A DNA stretch of 40,308 nucleotides from DASZHJ01 sp035581425 (GTDB taxonomy: Bacteria; Pseudomonadota; Alphaproteobacteria; ATCC43930; CGMCC-115725). The DNA is taken from assembly GCA_035581425.1 (NCBI GenBank), contig DATJVP010000013.1, positions 1 to 40,308 on the forward strand, written 5' to 3'. Under the pieces are notes generated by a model that saw only the letters and a program-made list of their open reading frames with translations, searched no databases and was not told the DNA's origin. This document shows, one piece after another, positions 17,232-26,386 of this stretch; positions within the stretch are counted from its first letter, which is position 1, and each line of letters begins with the position of its first letter. Both the position numbers and the translations under genes were made by a program.

Positions 17232-18116
17232 TCAGGCCGCCTTGCCGAGTGTCCCCGCGATATCCACGAGGCCGCTCCAATTGCCGTTCGAGATGAAATG
17301 CGCGAAGACCCAGGGGAGCCATCCCTTGCGCCGCCACTCCAGGAAGGCGCTGTCAGGGAGGCCCGCGAAGCGGTCGCGGTCGATCACGTGAAAGCCCGTG
17401 ACCGAAAGCTTCTCGCCGGAATTGAGAGTGATCTCCGCCTGGTTCGGGATCAGCAGCCCGCGCTCGCTCAACTGCTCCACGAAATCGTGGGTATGGTTGA
17501 AGTCGCGCTGGAAAGCCGCACAGAACTGGAGCGCGCCTTGCACGATCTCCGTGGGCTTGCCCTCCGCGAAGAGGCGGCGATCGCCGGTGTCCTCGAGCGC
17601 GCCGGAGGTCTCGTCGATGCAGAGCGTGTACTGCTGCTTGTCCGCGCTCTCGTGGAAGATGAAGGGATAGCGGCGGATATAGGCGGGAATGTAGTTGCCG
17701 GGCCGCCAGTCTCCGTTGGCGTCGATCATGAGGTTCTCGTCGCGCCGGATCCCCAGCACGACCAGGGCCGCCGCCTGCGGCGCGGGAGTGAAGACGATGG
17801 GATAGTGCCGTGCAGCGGCCTCGAACTCGGTGCCGTTCAGCAGCACCGCGTGGCTGCCGCGGGCGAAGTTGAACCCAAGGCGCTGGCGCAGCGACTTGCC
17901 GCCGTGCCGTCCCACATCGATCGCGGTGAGCGAGCGATAAAAGACCGGAAAGCGCGGGTCCTGCGGCGGCGGCACAGCCGGGCGTGGGGGCCCTGCCGCG
18001 GGCTCAGGCGTCGCCGCCATGGTCTCGGTGGCCATGGCCGCGTCCCCCGGCGTCGTAGCGCTGACGTCGACGCCGCTGGTCCCGGACCCGCTTTTCGATC
18101 CCCCTTTGGGTGGCAT
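17232..18116 (-). CDS. SapC-family protein
   Basis: 294-residue protein of the SapC family, named after an S-layer-associated protein but of uncertain biochemical function. Residues 1-60 are a low-complexity, Pro/Ala/Gly/Thr-rich leader. The conserved part starts at FPVFYRSLTAIDVGRHGGKSL and includes LLNGTEFEAAARHYPIVF, then a central IDANGDWRPGNYIPAYIRRYPF and ETLCIDE-like acidic strand segments. No signal peptide or membrane helix is seen. It is monocistronic, with its own candidate promoter and a good terminator. GGAG lies five bases before the ATG. Confidence 0.88.
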   Translation of the reverse strand: MPPKGGSKSGSGTSGVDVSATTPGDAAMATETMAATPEPAAGPPRPAVPPPQDPRFPVFYRSLTAIDVGRHGGKSLRQRLGFNFARGSHAVLLNGTEFEAAARHYPIVFTPAPQAAALVVLGIRRDENLMIDANGDWRPGNYIPAYIRRYPFIFHESADKQQYTLCIDETSGALEDTGDRRLFAEGKPTEIVQGALQFCAAFQRDFNHTHDFVEQLSERGLLIPNQAEITLNSGEKLSVTGFHVIDRDRFAGLPDSAFLEWRRKGWLPWVFAHFISNGNWSGLVDIAGTLGKAA

Positions 18117-18153
18117 GACTGCTCCGTTGTTGGTATGCCGAATGATGGCGTGG

Positions 18154-18181
18154 GCCTAAACCCCGGCCCTTCCGCTGTCAA
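18154..18181 (-). promoter_or_regulatory. candidate promoter of the SapC-family gene
   Basis: On the minus strand TTGACA (complement of 18176-18181), a 16-base spacer and TTAGGC (complement of 18154-18159). The predicted start is about 30 bases before the ATG. The -35 is perfect, the -10 only fair. Confidence 0.45.
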
Positions 18182-18247
18182 GGCCGATGAGGTCCGCCGA
18201 TACCGGAGCTGTCATGAAACGGTAAACGAGGCCGAGCGGCGCGCTCC

Positions 18248-19507
18248 TCAGAGGCTCCTTTGCGCCCGGAGCAGGTTGGCCTCGTGCCAATCGACGCCGT
18301 CGAGCTTTGCCCCCGTGAGGTTCGCAGAACTCAGATTGGCGCCGCGGAACACCGCGCGCTGGAGGTCGGCGCCGCGGAAATCCGCATGCCGGGCGTCGGC
18401 CTGTTCGAGATTGCTATTCAGGAAGCGGCCGTTCCGGAGCGCCAGCGGACCCAAATTGCAGCCACGGAGTTCCGCGTAGTTGAGCCGCGCGCCCTTGAGG
18501 TTGACGCCGCGGAGATCGGCATTGGCGAGCCGGCAGCCACGGAGATCCGCGCCCTCGAGCTGCGCCGCCTGGAGCGCCACACCTTCGAGGTTCATGCCGT
18601 AGAAGATCGTACGGAAGCCCGCGAGCGCCGTAAGCTTGCGCTGTGCCAGCGTCCCGACCTTGCGCAGGTCATACCCGCTGAGGTCGAGCGGCTCGCCCGC
18701 GGCGCCGTCGCTGCTCGCCCAGAGCTCGTGCCTGCGCAGCAGCTCGTCGACAGGAACGGAGAGAGCGGCAAGCGGGCGGCCGGCCTCGCCGTGCGTGAGG
18801 ACGCCCGTCATGTCCGCATGGTCGGTCTCGGCATCCGCGAGCACCGCGCGCACGAGGATGGCGTTGCGCAGGCTCGCGCCGGAGAGATTCGCGCCGGACA
18901 AATCCGCGCCCTCGAGATTGGCGCCATTGAGGGTGGCGTTGCGGAGATCCGCGCGCACGAGCTTGCTCTCGCGCATCATCGCGTCGGTGAAATCCGTATG
19001 CGCCGCCATCGAGCCCGAGAGCCGCGCTTGCGTGAGGTTCGCATTGATCATGGTAGCGCCGACGAGCTCCGTCGACTCCGCGTCGACGGCGACGTACTCG
19101 ATCTCTCCCGTCCGGGTCTTGCGCGCGAGCCGGCCATCGCGGAGATCGGCGTCGAAGAGGTCCGCGCCGGTGAGGTTCGCCTCGCGCAGGCAGCTTCCGC
19201 GGAGGTCGGCGCGCACCAGCACGGCGCCGCGGAGATCGGCACGGGCGAGATTGCAGGCGAAGAGCACCGCGCCGCTGAAATTCGTCTCCGCTAGCTTCGC
19301 GTCGCAGAGAAGGGTCGCAGTGAAGTCGGCTTCCGCGAGATTGAGCCCGGAGAGGTCGAAGCCCGTGAGGTCACGATAGGACAGGCGCGCGCGTTGGCCG
19401 CCCGGGCGAGCGGCGTGATAGAGCTCGTGGCGCCTTAGAATTTCCGCAAGCTCGATCCTGCTGATGGGATCGCGGGGACGCACGACGGTAGGCGGATAGG
19501 CCTGCAT
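18248..19507 (-). CDS. pentapeptide-repeat protein
   Basis: 419-residue protein made mostly of A(D/N)LxX repeats, which fold into a right-handed quadrilateral beta-helix. One block covers about residues 45-225 (LSGLNLAEADFTATLL, NLEGADLSGANLSGASL). A gap of about 85 residues holds a second copy of the capping-type segment: ELLRRHELW matches EILRRHELY in the N-terminal cap, suggesting duplication of a cap-plus-helix unit. A second block covers about 305-415. Some pentapeptide proteins mimic DNA and protect gyrase (Qnr, MfpA), but most have no known role. There is no signal peptide. The function is unknown. Confidence 0.9.
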   Translation of the reverse strand: MQAYPPTVVRPRDPISRIELAEILRRHELYHAARPGGQRARLSYRDLTGFDLSGLNLAEADFTATLLCDAKLAETNFSGAVLFACNLARADLRGAVLVRADLRGSCLREANLTGADLFDADLRDGRLARKTRTGEIEYVAVDAESTELVGATMINANLTQARLSGSMAAHTDFTDAMMRESKLVRADLRNATLNGANLEGADLSGANLSGASLRNAILVRAVLADAETDHADMTGVLTHGEAGRPLAALSVPVDELLRRHELWASSDGAAGEPLDLSGYDLRKVGTLAQRKLTALAGFRTIFYGMNLEGVALQAAQLEGADLRGCRLANADLRGVNLKGARLNYAELRGCNLGPLALRNGRFLNSNLEQADARHADFRGADLQRAVFRGANLSSANLTGAKLDGVDWHEANLLRAQRSL

Positions 19508-19645
19508 GGCAGGGATGATCCGTACTCGGCGTTAACGTCCCCTTAAGCACCGGAGATTTGCGGGATTTACCGCGCGAAAGCGAGGAAATCGCAGTGACGG
19601 CACGGGGTTGTCGCCGCGCACTATCAAGCCCCGGCGACGCGCAGT

Positions 19646-21373
19646 TCAATATCGGCAAATCACGTTGAGCAGAGCCTGGCGCTTCTCCTCGCGCACGGCT
19701 CGGAGCGCGCGCGCGAGTGCCGCGGGGAGGTCGGCCGGGAGGACGACACGTTCGCCGTAGCCGCCGCTCGCCTCGACCAACTTCTCGAATGCCGGGCTCG
19801 GCGAGAGGTCCGCGAGAAGCCTGCCGTCGTCCTCGGCCGCTGCTCCCTCGCCGTACATCGAAAGCGTCGCCCGGCGCACCGCGCCGTAGCGCTCGTTGTT
19901 GAAGATTACCGTGAGGATCGGGAGGTCGTATTTCGCGGACGTCCAATGGCAGGCGGTGGGGTTCGCGAACATGTAGGCGCCGTCGCCGAGGGTTGCGACC
20001 ACGAGCCGGTCGGGCGCCGCGAGCTTCGCGCCGAGCGCCGCACCGAAACCCCAGCCGAGCCCGCCTGCTGGGCTGAGGCCGAAATAGCTGCGGGGCCGCT
20101 CGCGGGGGCAGTACTCGAGCTTCAACGGGTACTCGTTGACGACGACCGCATCCTCGCCGATCGCCTCGCGAAGGCAACGGCCGAGCCAAGGCGGCGTGAT
20201 CGCCTCGGCCTTCTCCGCAGCGGCGCTCTCCGCCGCCCACTTCTCGCGGAGCTCGCGATGGCGCCGCGTGAGCCGCTCGCGGCGCGTGGCGATCCGCGCG
20301 ATCTCCGCGGGGGCGAGCGCCGCAAGTTGCGCCTCGAGCGCGCCGAGGATCGTCGCGGTGTCGCCCGCGATCGCAAAATCGCTGCGGTAGCTTCGCATGG
20401 GATAGCGCGCAAAGCTGGGATCGGGTCCGATATGCGCGACCGGGCATTCCTCGGGAGGGCTTTCTTGCGCGGGGATCCACGGCACGTCCGCCTCGATGAC
20501 GAGCACGAGATCGGCCTCCTTGAGAAGCGGGCCCGGCTGATACCCCTGATGCATCGCGTGGCTCGACGGCAAGCAGAGGAAGCGCGGGTTCTGCTCGACC
20601 ACCGGCAAGGCCGCGCGCTCAGCGAGCCGCGCGAGGGCCGCGACCCCTGCGGGCTGCTCGCCGCTGTTGGAAGCGATGACGAGCGGTCGCTCGGCTCTGA
20701 GGATCGCGCGCGCGAGCGCCTCGACCCCTGCGGGATCGGGATGCGGGGTTGCGGGAACCGCGCGCCGCGCCAATGGCGCATTGCCGATCCGTGCGGCTGC
20801 GCCGATAACTTCGCGCGGCAGCATCAGGTAGGCGGGGCCGCGCGGCGAGGCCATCATCAATTCCATCGCGCGTGCGACGGCATCGGCGGCCTGCTCGGGT
20901 GTGCGAAGCTCGTGGTCCCATTTCACGAGCTCGCGCACCAGCGCTCCCTGGTCGAACATCTCCTGTGCCCAATGGATGTAGCGATCGCGGGAGCCGTGGC
21001 GCCGGCCTTCGGTGAGTGGCGTGCGCCCCGCTATCAGCAATAACGGGATGTGATCGCGGCTCGCGTTGATGAGGGCGTTGAGTGTGTTCCCGGTGCCGAC
21101 GCTCACATGCACCATGACGGCTTGCGGGCGTCCCGTCAGCATGTAGACGCCATGCGCCATCGAGACCGCGGTGTTCTCGTGCGGGATCACCATGGGCCTC
21201 GGTACCGGGACGCCGGACTTGCGCGCGCGCGCGAAGGCCTCGATCACCGGCGGGAAGTCTGTCCCGGGATTGGCGAGGAAGTAGTCGATCCCGTGCGCAT
21301 GGAGCGCGCGCAGGAAAAGCTCGGCGGCCGTGCTCTCGCCCGGTTCCGGCGCGAGGTCGCGCTCTGCATCCAT
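19646..21373 (-). CDS. thiamine-diphosphate-dependent enzyme (acetolactate synthase / benzoylformate decarboxylase-like)
   Basis: 575-residue ThDP enzyme with the three-domain PYR-central-PP architecture. The PYR domain has the catalytic Glu in VIPHENTAVSMAHG. The PP domain has the GDG-NN ThDP/Mg motif, GDGAYMFANPTACHW through IFNN. It differs from catabolic and anabolic acetolactate synthases in overall wording and resembles the unassigned 'thiamine pyrophosphate-requiring protein' group, so the substrate is probably a 2-oxoacid but unknown. I start at MDAERDLAP (complement of 21371-21373); the frame runs 24 codons further into the divergent spacer. The Shine-Dalgarno is weak (GGAG 13 bases upstream). 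It diverges from the PanE-like reductase. Confidence 0.88.
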   Translation of the reverse strand: MDAERDLAPEPGESTAAELFLRALHAHGIDYFLANPGTDFPPVIEAFARARKSGVPVPRPMVIPHENTAVSMAHGVYMLTGRPQAVMVHVSVGTGNTLNALINASRDHIPLLLIAGRTPLTEGRRHGSRDRYIHWAQEMFDQGALVRELVKWDHELRTPEQAADAVARAMELMMASPRGPAYLMLPREVIGAAARIGNAPLARRAVPATPHPDPAGVEALARAILRAERPLVIASNSGEQPAGVAALARLAERAALPVVEQNPRFLCLPSSHAMHQGYQPGPLLKEADLVLVIEADVPWIPAQESPPEECPVAHIGPDPSFARYPMRSYRSDFAIAGDTATILGALEAQLAALAPAEIARIATRRERLTRRHRELREKWAAESAAAEKAEAITPPWLGRCLREAIGEDAVVVNEYPLKLEYCPRERPRSYFGLSPAGGLGWGFGAALGAKLAAPDRLVVATLGDGAYMFANPTACHWTSAKYDLPILTVIFNNERYGAVRRATLSMYGEGAAAEDDGRLLADLSPSPAFEKLVEASGGYGERVVLPADLPAALARALRAVREEKRQALLNVICRY

Positions 21374-21516
21374 GGCTCGCTCACCGCTCCTGTGCGCTGC
21401 TAATTCCCTCTCATGCCATGAATTCCGGGGGCGGGGGTAGCGCATTTCTGGGGATCGCGGGTCGGAGCCCGCGCAGCTATGATCGCCGCCGCGAACTCGA
21501 CCTGAGGGAGGTGGGC

Positions 21517-22440
21517 ATGCGGATATTGGTGCTGGGCGCGGGGGCGATCGGTGGCTATTTCGGAGCGCGGCTCGCTGCGGCCGGCGTCGATACGACCTTT
21601 CTCGTGCGGCCGCAACGGCAAAAGCTGCTGGCGGAGCACGGCCTCGTCGTGAAGAGCCCGGTCGGAGACCTCGCGCTCAGGCCCGCGACCGTATTGACGG
21701 AGGAGATCCGCGATCCCTTCGATCTCGTGCTCCTTACCTGCAAGGCCTACGACCTCGAGCCCGCGATCGCCGCAATTGCACCGGCGATGGGACCGGAGAG
21801 CGCCGTGCTGCCGTTCCTGAACGGCCTCGTCCATCTGGAGACGCTCATCGGACGCTTCGGCCGTGAGCGCATCCTCGGCGGGAGTTGCCAGATCGGCGCG
21901 ACGCTCACGCCTCAGGGGGAGGTCATGCATGTGAGCCCGCTCGCCACCGTCGTCTTCGGCGAGCTCGACGGCAAGCGCTCGGCGCGTGCGGAGGCGCTCG
22001 CGAAGGAGCTGCAGAAGGGCAACTTCAAGACCGTCCTCTCCGAGCGTATCCTCGAGGACATGTGGGAGAAATTCGTGCTTCTCACGACGCTGGCGGCGAT
22101 GAGCACGGTGACCCACGCGACCGTCGCGGAGATGATGGCCGCACCCGAGGGCGAGCGCGCCATGCTCGCGATGTTCGCGGAGAGCGAGGCCGTGGCCGCA
22201 GCCGAGGGCCACCCGGTCGCGGCGGATGCCGCCAAACGCATGCGCACGATGCTGACCGATCGCGGTTCGGCCTTCACGGCATCGATGCGCCGCGACATGG
22301 AGCAGGGCGGACCGACCGAGGGCGATCACGTCATCGGCGACATGGTGCGCCGCGGGGCGGCTCGGGGCATCGCGACGCCGCTGTTGCGTCTCGCGCTCTG
22401 CAATCTCCAGGTCTACGACGCCAAGCGGCTCAAGAAGTAG
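21517..22440 (+). CDS. 2-dehydropantoate 2-reductase family protein
   Basis: 307-residue NADP-dependent reductase of the ApbA/PanE family, which reduces ketopantoate to pantoate in pantothenate synthesis; paralogues act on other 2-oxoacids. MRILVLGAGAIGGYFGARLA is the Rossmann loop. The catalytic Lys is in LTCKAYDLEPA, followed by LPFLNGLVHLE. The C-terminal helical domain has WEKFVLLTTLAAM and a conserved Glu-rich segment. The start is ATG at 21517 with GGGAG upstream (GTG at 21511 is an alternative). Because it sits among catabolic-looking genes and not with panB or panC, a paralogous role is as likely as true PanE. Confidence 0.88.
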   Translation: MRILVLGAGAIGGYFGARLAAAGVDTTFLVRPQRQKLLAEHGLVVKSPVGDLALRPATVLTEEIRDPFDLVLLTCKAYDLEPAIAAIAPAMGPESAVLPFLNGLVHLETLIGRFGRERILGGSCQIGATLTPQGEVMHVSPLATVVFGELDGKRSARAEALAKELQKGNFKTVLSERILEDMWEKFVLLTTLAAMSTVTHATVAEMMAAPEGERAMLAMFAESEAVAAAEGHPVAADAAKRMRTMLTDRGSAFTASMRRDMEQGGPTEGDHVIGDMVRRGAARGIATPLLRLALCNLQVYDAKRLKK

Positions 22441-22453
22441 CGCCGTCTCGGGA

Positions 22454-23287
22454 TCAGCTCCGGAACTTCTGCTTGTCGGTGCCGGAGTAGAGCGCCTTCA
22501 CTTGGCGCGCGACGGCGTCGGCGTGCGCAGCAAGTGCCGCCGCGTCGAGATCGGTTGCGGGCTCCGGCTCGGGATCGTAATGGCCGAAGCGGTCGATGCC
22601 GCGCACGAGCATCGCGGAATCCCTGACCTTGAGCTGGCGCACATAGGGCGGGATGTAACGGATCGCGAGACCGATGCGTCGGTCGGCGGTTCGGTTGGCC
22701 TCGGAGCCATGTACGAGCTTCACGTGGTGAAGCGACATCTCGCCGGCCCTGAGCGTCACGAACACGCCGTCGCGGTCGTCGACCGCGATCGCGATCTCCT
22801 GGCCGCGGCTCAAGAGATTGTCGGGATGGAAGGTGTCGACATGCGCGAGCTGACGTCCGCGATGGCTTCCCGGCAGGAACTTCATAGCACCGCTCTCAAT
22901 CGGCGCGTCCGAGAGCGCGACCCACGCGGTCACGACGTCGTCGGGATCGAGCCCCCAGTAGGTCGCATCCTGATGCCAGGAAACGAAGGCGGGATTGTTC
23001 GCCTCCTTGATGAAGAAATTGGTGGTCCAGCAGAGGATGTCGGGGCCGATTATGTCTTCGACCGCATCGAGAATCGCGGGATGACGCACCAGCTCGCTCG
23101 CCCAGCGGAACAACAGATGCACCTTGTGGCGCATGTTGCTCTGCAGAGGGCCGCCCTGGCGGCGCTCGTGCGCCTCGAGCCGGTCGCGATAGGAGCGCGC
23201 CTCTGCCGCCGACATGACGCGGACGGGGAAGTAGAATCCGTCGCGCCGAAATTGCTCGACGGCGGCGGAGGATAGGAGCTTCGGCAT
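22454..23287 (-). CDS. phytanoyl-CoA dioxygenase (PhyH) family protein
   Basis: 277-residue Fe(II)/2-oxoglutarate-dependent oxygenase of the PhyH family. The iron facial triad reads as the HxD in SWHQDATYWG (about residue 125) and the distal His in the HHVKLVHGSEANRT segment (about 205), followed by the Arg-containing DRRIGLAIRY that anchors 2-oxoglutarate. Members hydroxylate varied small molecules, so the substrate is unknown. The start is the ATG complementary to 23285-23287, with GGAGGG five bases upstream. It faces away from the methyltransferase at 23463 and converges on the PanE-like gene with a 13-base gap. Confidence 0.9.
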   Translation of the reverse strand: MPKLLSSAAVEQFRRDGFYFPVRVMSAAEARSYRDRLEAHERRQGGPLQSNMRHKVHLLFRWASELVRHPAILDAVEDIIGPDILCWTTNFFIKEANNPAFVSWHQDATYWGLDPDDVVTAWVALSDAPIESGAMKFLPGSHRGRQLAHVDTFHPDNLLSRGQEIAIAVDDRDGVFVTLRAGEMSLHHVKLVHGSEANRTADRRIGLAIRYIPPYVRQLKVRDSAMLVRGIDRFGHYDPEPEPATDLDAAALAAHADAVARQVKALYSGTDKQKFRS

Positions 23288-23462
23288 CGGAGCCCTCCAT
23301 CGCGGGCTGTGCAAAGAATAACGCGGCGGCCGCGGGAGTCCACAGCGCCCGCGAATTGCGCTAGTCTCGTGCGCTCGCCGGCGGCACCCCTCCGACGCGT
23401 GCGGCCGCCGGGACACACCTGCAATTCTCCTGCAACGCCGATCCGATGGAAGGAGAACAGAC

Positions 23463-24524
23463 ATGACCGCGATCGACCCGGAAAAGCTACAGCAGTTCAT
23501 GGGCAAGATGCTCGGAGACATGGGAGCGGCGATGGGCGCTGCTCTCGTCCTCATCGGCGACCGCCTCGGCCTCTACAAGGCGATGGCGAAGGCAGGCCCG
23601 CTCAACTCCGAGGAGCTCGCCAAGCGCACGGGCACCGCCGAGCGCTACGTGCGCGAGTGGCTCGCTGCGCAGGCCGCCGCGGGATATGCGAACTACGACG
23701 CGACGAGCGGGCGCTACTCGCTCTCGCCGGAGCAGGCGGCGGTGTTCGCGGAAGAGGGCGGGCCGGTCTTTCTCGCCGGGGGCTACGACGTCATTGCCGC
23801 GACCATCCGCGACGAGCCCAAGATCACGGAGGCGTTCCGGAGCGGGAAGGGCGTCGGCTGGCACGAGCATCATAGCTGCCTCTTCCGCGGCACAGAGCGC
23901 TTTTTCCGCGCGGGATACAACCAGCACCTGGTCAAGGAGTGGCTTCCGGCCCTCGAGGGCGTGGTGGCGAAGCTCGAGCGCGGGACGGAGGTCGCAGATG
24001 TCGGCTGTGGCCATGGCGCCTCGACCGTCCTGATGGCTCAGGCCTTCCCGAAGTCGCGCTTCCTGGGCTTCGACTATCACCTGCCCTCGATCGAGCGCGC
24101 GCGCGAGGCTGCGGAGGCCGCCGGCGTCGCCTCCCGCTGTCGCTTCGAGGTTGCGGCGGCAAAGGATTATCCCGGGCGCGGGTACGGGCTCGTTACCTTC
24201 TTCGATTGCCTGCATGACATGGGCGATCCCGTCGGAGCCGCGCGCCACGTGCGCGAGACGCTCGACGCGAACGGCACCTGGATGATCGTCGAGCCCTTCG
24301 CGCACGATCACCTGCACGAGAACCTCAATCCCGTGGGCCGGCTCTACTACTCGGCGTCGACGATGATCTGCACGCCGGCCTCCCTCAGCCAGGAGGTGGG
24401 GCTCGGCCTCGGTGCGCAGGCGGGCGAGGCGCGTCTGCGCGACGTCGTGAGCAAGGGCGGCTTCGGCCGATTCCGGCGCGCGACCGAGACGCCCTTCAAC
24501 CTGGTGCTGGAGGCGCGGCCTTAG
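23463..24524 (+). CDS. class I SAM-dependent methyltransferase with N-terminal winged-helix domain
   Basis: 353-residue methyltransferase. Residues 1-90 form a winged-helix dimerisation region (LNSEELAKRTGTAERYVREW), as in O-methyltransferase-like enzymes and the Rv2258c group. The SAM-binding core follows: motif I VADVGCGHGASTVLMA near 180, motif II region FLGFDYHLPSIERAREA, and a post-motif FFDCLHDMGDP. The acceptor is unknown. A strong ribosome site (GGAAGGAG) lies before the ATG. The cyclase-family gene follows 56 bases later on the same strand, so the two may share a transcript. Confidence 0.9.
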   Translation: MTAIDPEKLQQFMGKMLGDMGAAMGAALVLIGDRLGLYKAMAKAGPLNSEELAKRTGTAERYVREWLAAQAAAGYANYDATSGRYSLSPEQAAVFAEEGGPVFLAGGYDVIAATIRDEPKITEAFRSGKGVGWHEHHSCLFRGTERFFRAGYNQHLVKEWLPALEGVVAKLERGTEVADVGCGHGASTVLMAQAFPKSRFLGFDYHLPSIERAREAAEAAGVASRCRFEVAAAKDYPGRGYGLVTFFDCLHDMGDPVGAARHVRETLDANGTWMIVEPFAHDHLHENLNPVGRLYYSASTMICTPASLSQEVGLGLGAQAGEARLRDVVSKGGFGRFRRATETPFNLVLEARP

Positions 24525-24580
24525 CGCCGCGCTCACAGCACCGCGCCGCGGATGAAGACGCGGGGTGAAGGGGGCAGGCC

Positions 24581-25381
24581 ATGGCGCGGAAACTCGTCGA
24601 CATCTCCATGTATCTCGAGAATGACGTGGTCTCGGACCCGCCCGGCTATGGGCCGCGGATCGAGTACCTCACGCACGCGAACACGGCCGCCGACGTCGTC
24701 AAATTCTTTCCGGGTCTCTCCGCGACGGATTTGCCGGAGGGCGAGGGATGGGCGATCGAGTGGATCCGTCTCATGACGCATAACGGGACGCATCTCGACG
24801 CGCCCTATCACTTTCACTCCACAATGAATCGCGGGGAGCGCGCGATCGCGATCGACGAGGTGCCGCTGGATTGGTGCCTGCAGCCTGGCGTCAAGCTCGA
24901 CTTCCGCCATTTCTCTGACGGCTACGTCGTCACCGCCGCCGATGTCGAGAGGGAACTCGCGCGGATCGGCCATCGCCTTGCACCGCTGGATATCGTGCTC
25001 GTGAACACGCGCGCGGGCTCAGCCTATGGCAAGCCCGACTACGTCGCCGCCGGCTGCGGCATGGGGCGAGAGGCGACGCTCTACCTTCTCGAGCGCGGCG
25101 TGCGCCTCACCGGAACGGATGCCTGGAGCTGGGACGCGCCCTTCGTGCACACGCGGGAGAAATACCGCGCGACCGGCGATGCGAGTCTCATCTGGGAAGG
25201 CCATAAGGCCGGCCGCGAGATCGGCTATTGCCATCTCGAGAAGCTCCACAACCTCGAGGCGCTTCCGGCGGACGGGTTCGTGGTGAGTTGCTTTCCCGTG
25301 AAGATCCGCGGCGCTTCCGCCGGCTGGACACGCGCGGTCGCGATCCTCGAGGAGGCGCCCGGCCTCACACCGCGAAAATGA
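24581..25381 (+). CDS. cyclase-family metal hydrolase (kynurenine formamidase-like)
   Basis: 266-residue member of the cyclase/kynurenine-formamidase superfamily. The signature metal motif HxGTHxDxPxH is intact as HNGTHLDAPYHF near residues 66-77. Further conserved segments are VLVNTRAGSAYGKPDY and LTGTDAWSWDAPF. Such enzymes hydrolyse N-formylkynurenine, isatin or cyclic amides, usually with Zn or Mn. No kynurenine-pathway neighbours are seen, so the substrate is open. GAAGGGGG precedes the ATG. Its last 17 bases overlap the 3' end of the convergent membrane-anchored protein gene. Confidence 0.88.
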   Translation: MARKLVDISMYLENDVVSDPPGYGPRIEYLTHANTAADVVKFFPGLSATDLPEGEGWAIEWIRLMTHNGTHLDAPYHFHSTMNRGERAIAIDEVPLDWCLQPGVKLDFRHFSDGYVVTAADVERELARIGHRLAPLDIVLVNTRAGSAYGKPDYVAAGCGMGREATLYLLERGVRLTGTDAWSWDAPFVHTREKYRATGDASLIWEGHKAGREIGYCHLEKLHNLEALPADGFVVSCFPVKIRGASAGWTRAVAILEEAPGLTPRK

Positions 25382-26198
25382 GACAGCCCGTGACCAGCAC
25401 CATGAGCGCGCCGCCGATGAGCAGCGCGCGGTCGGCCCCGGATTTCGCGGGCGTCACCGTCTCCGCCTCCGGCTCGAGCCGCGCCTGCGCGAGCTCGGCC
25501 CTGAGCGAGGTATGGGATATCTCGACGCTGGGCGCAGGGAGAAGGCCGGCCACTCCGGCGAGGGCCTGCTGCTCCTCGCGTGTGTAGCTCGACCGCAGCC
25601 CCACGAGCGCCGCGAAGTCGCGCGAGGCGAGGATGCCCTCGATAATCAGCGAGAGTTGCTCTGCAAAGGCCGCTCGCTGGCGATAGGACGCGATCGTCTG
25701 CGGATCCTCGACGACGAGCACGGGCCGCGCCGGCGGCAATATCTCCACGATCCCGGCGACGGGCTCCTCCGGCGCCGGCGGGACCACAAAGGGAAAAACC
25801 GGCTCCTGGGGCTCGAGGAGGGTATGGAACGGTGTCACCGTTTCCGCCGCCGGCGCGGCCGGCGGCGGTAGCAATGCGACTGCCGGTGACGCGGGCGGCA
25901 CCGCATTCTCGCCGTCGTAGCGCCAGTACCAAGGCTTGAATGTCGCGGCGCTGGCATCGCCTTTGCGCGAGAAGAGGCCGCCGCCCTTGGCGAGCGCGGA
26001 GCGGAGAATTGCCGCCTCGGCGTCGCGATCGAGAGCTGGGCTTGCCTCAGCCGGGGCTTCGGCGCTCACGTCGAGCAGCACCGGTCGCTTGGGAGTACTG
26101 CGGCGCGGGCGCCGCGAACCGGGCTCCTCGACCAAGCCCGCGGGCTTCGCGGCCAGGAGGTCGGACGCCAGGGTCGCTCTCTTCTTCGCCGCGGCCAT
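25365..26198 (-). CDS. hypothetical Pro/Ala-rich protein with C-terminal membrane anchor
   Basis: 277-residue protein of unrecognised family. The N-terminal 130 residues are basic, then rich in Pro, Ala and Glu, with a short aromatic patch FKPWYWRYDGE. A helical segment (about 175-235) includes YRQRAAFAEQLSLIIEG and FAALVGLRSSYTREEQQALA. The last 20 residues, ALLIGGALMVLVTGCLIFAV, form one transmembrane helix with nothing after it, so it is probably tail-anchored with the bulk in the cytoplasm. I start at MAAAKKRATL; a GTG nine codons upstream (26225) is possible. Its coding end overlaps the cyclase gene by 17 bases. No function is proposed. Confidence 0.7.
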   Translation of the reverse strand: MAAAKKRATLASDLLAAKPAGLVEEPGSRRPRRSTPKRPVLLDVSAEAPAEASPALDRDAEAAILRSALAKGGGLFSRKGDASAATFKPWYWRYDGENAVPPASPAVALLPPPAAPAAETVTPFHTLLEPQEPVFPFVVPPAPEEPVAGIVEILPPARPVLVVEDPQTIASYRQRAAFAEQLSLIIEGILASRDFAALVGLRSSYTREEQQALAGVAGLLPAPSVEISHTSLRAELAQARLEPEAETVTPAKSGADRALLIGGALMVLVTGCLIFAV

Positions 26199-26386
26199 CG
26201 CTCGCACGCACTCCCGTGAAGTCACGAACCGCGCGGCGAGGCGACGACGGAAGGACGCCGCCTCCTCGCGCGATCAGAGCCGAGGCTCGCACGAGCGATG
26301 ACTTCGGGTAAAGCGCGTTTCCCCAAGATTCGTCGAGGATTTGCGGCGATTTCAGGCGATCGTCCGGCGTCCGGCCGAGGCTCCGG

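Noticed and set aside
18260..19294. A 344-codon plus-strand frame opposite the pentapeptide-repeat gene.
   Set aside because: It is periodic only because the sense gene is; no independent protein features.
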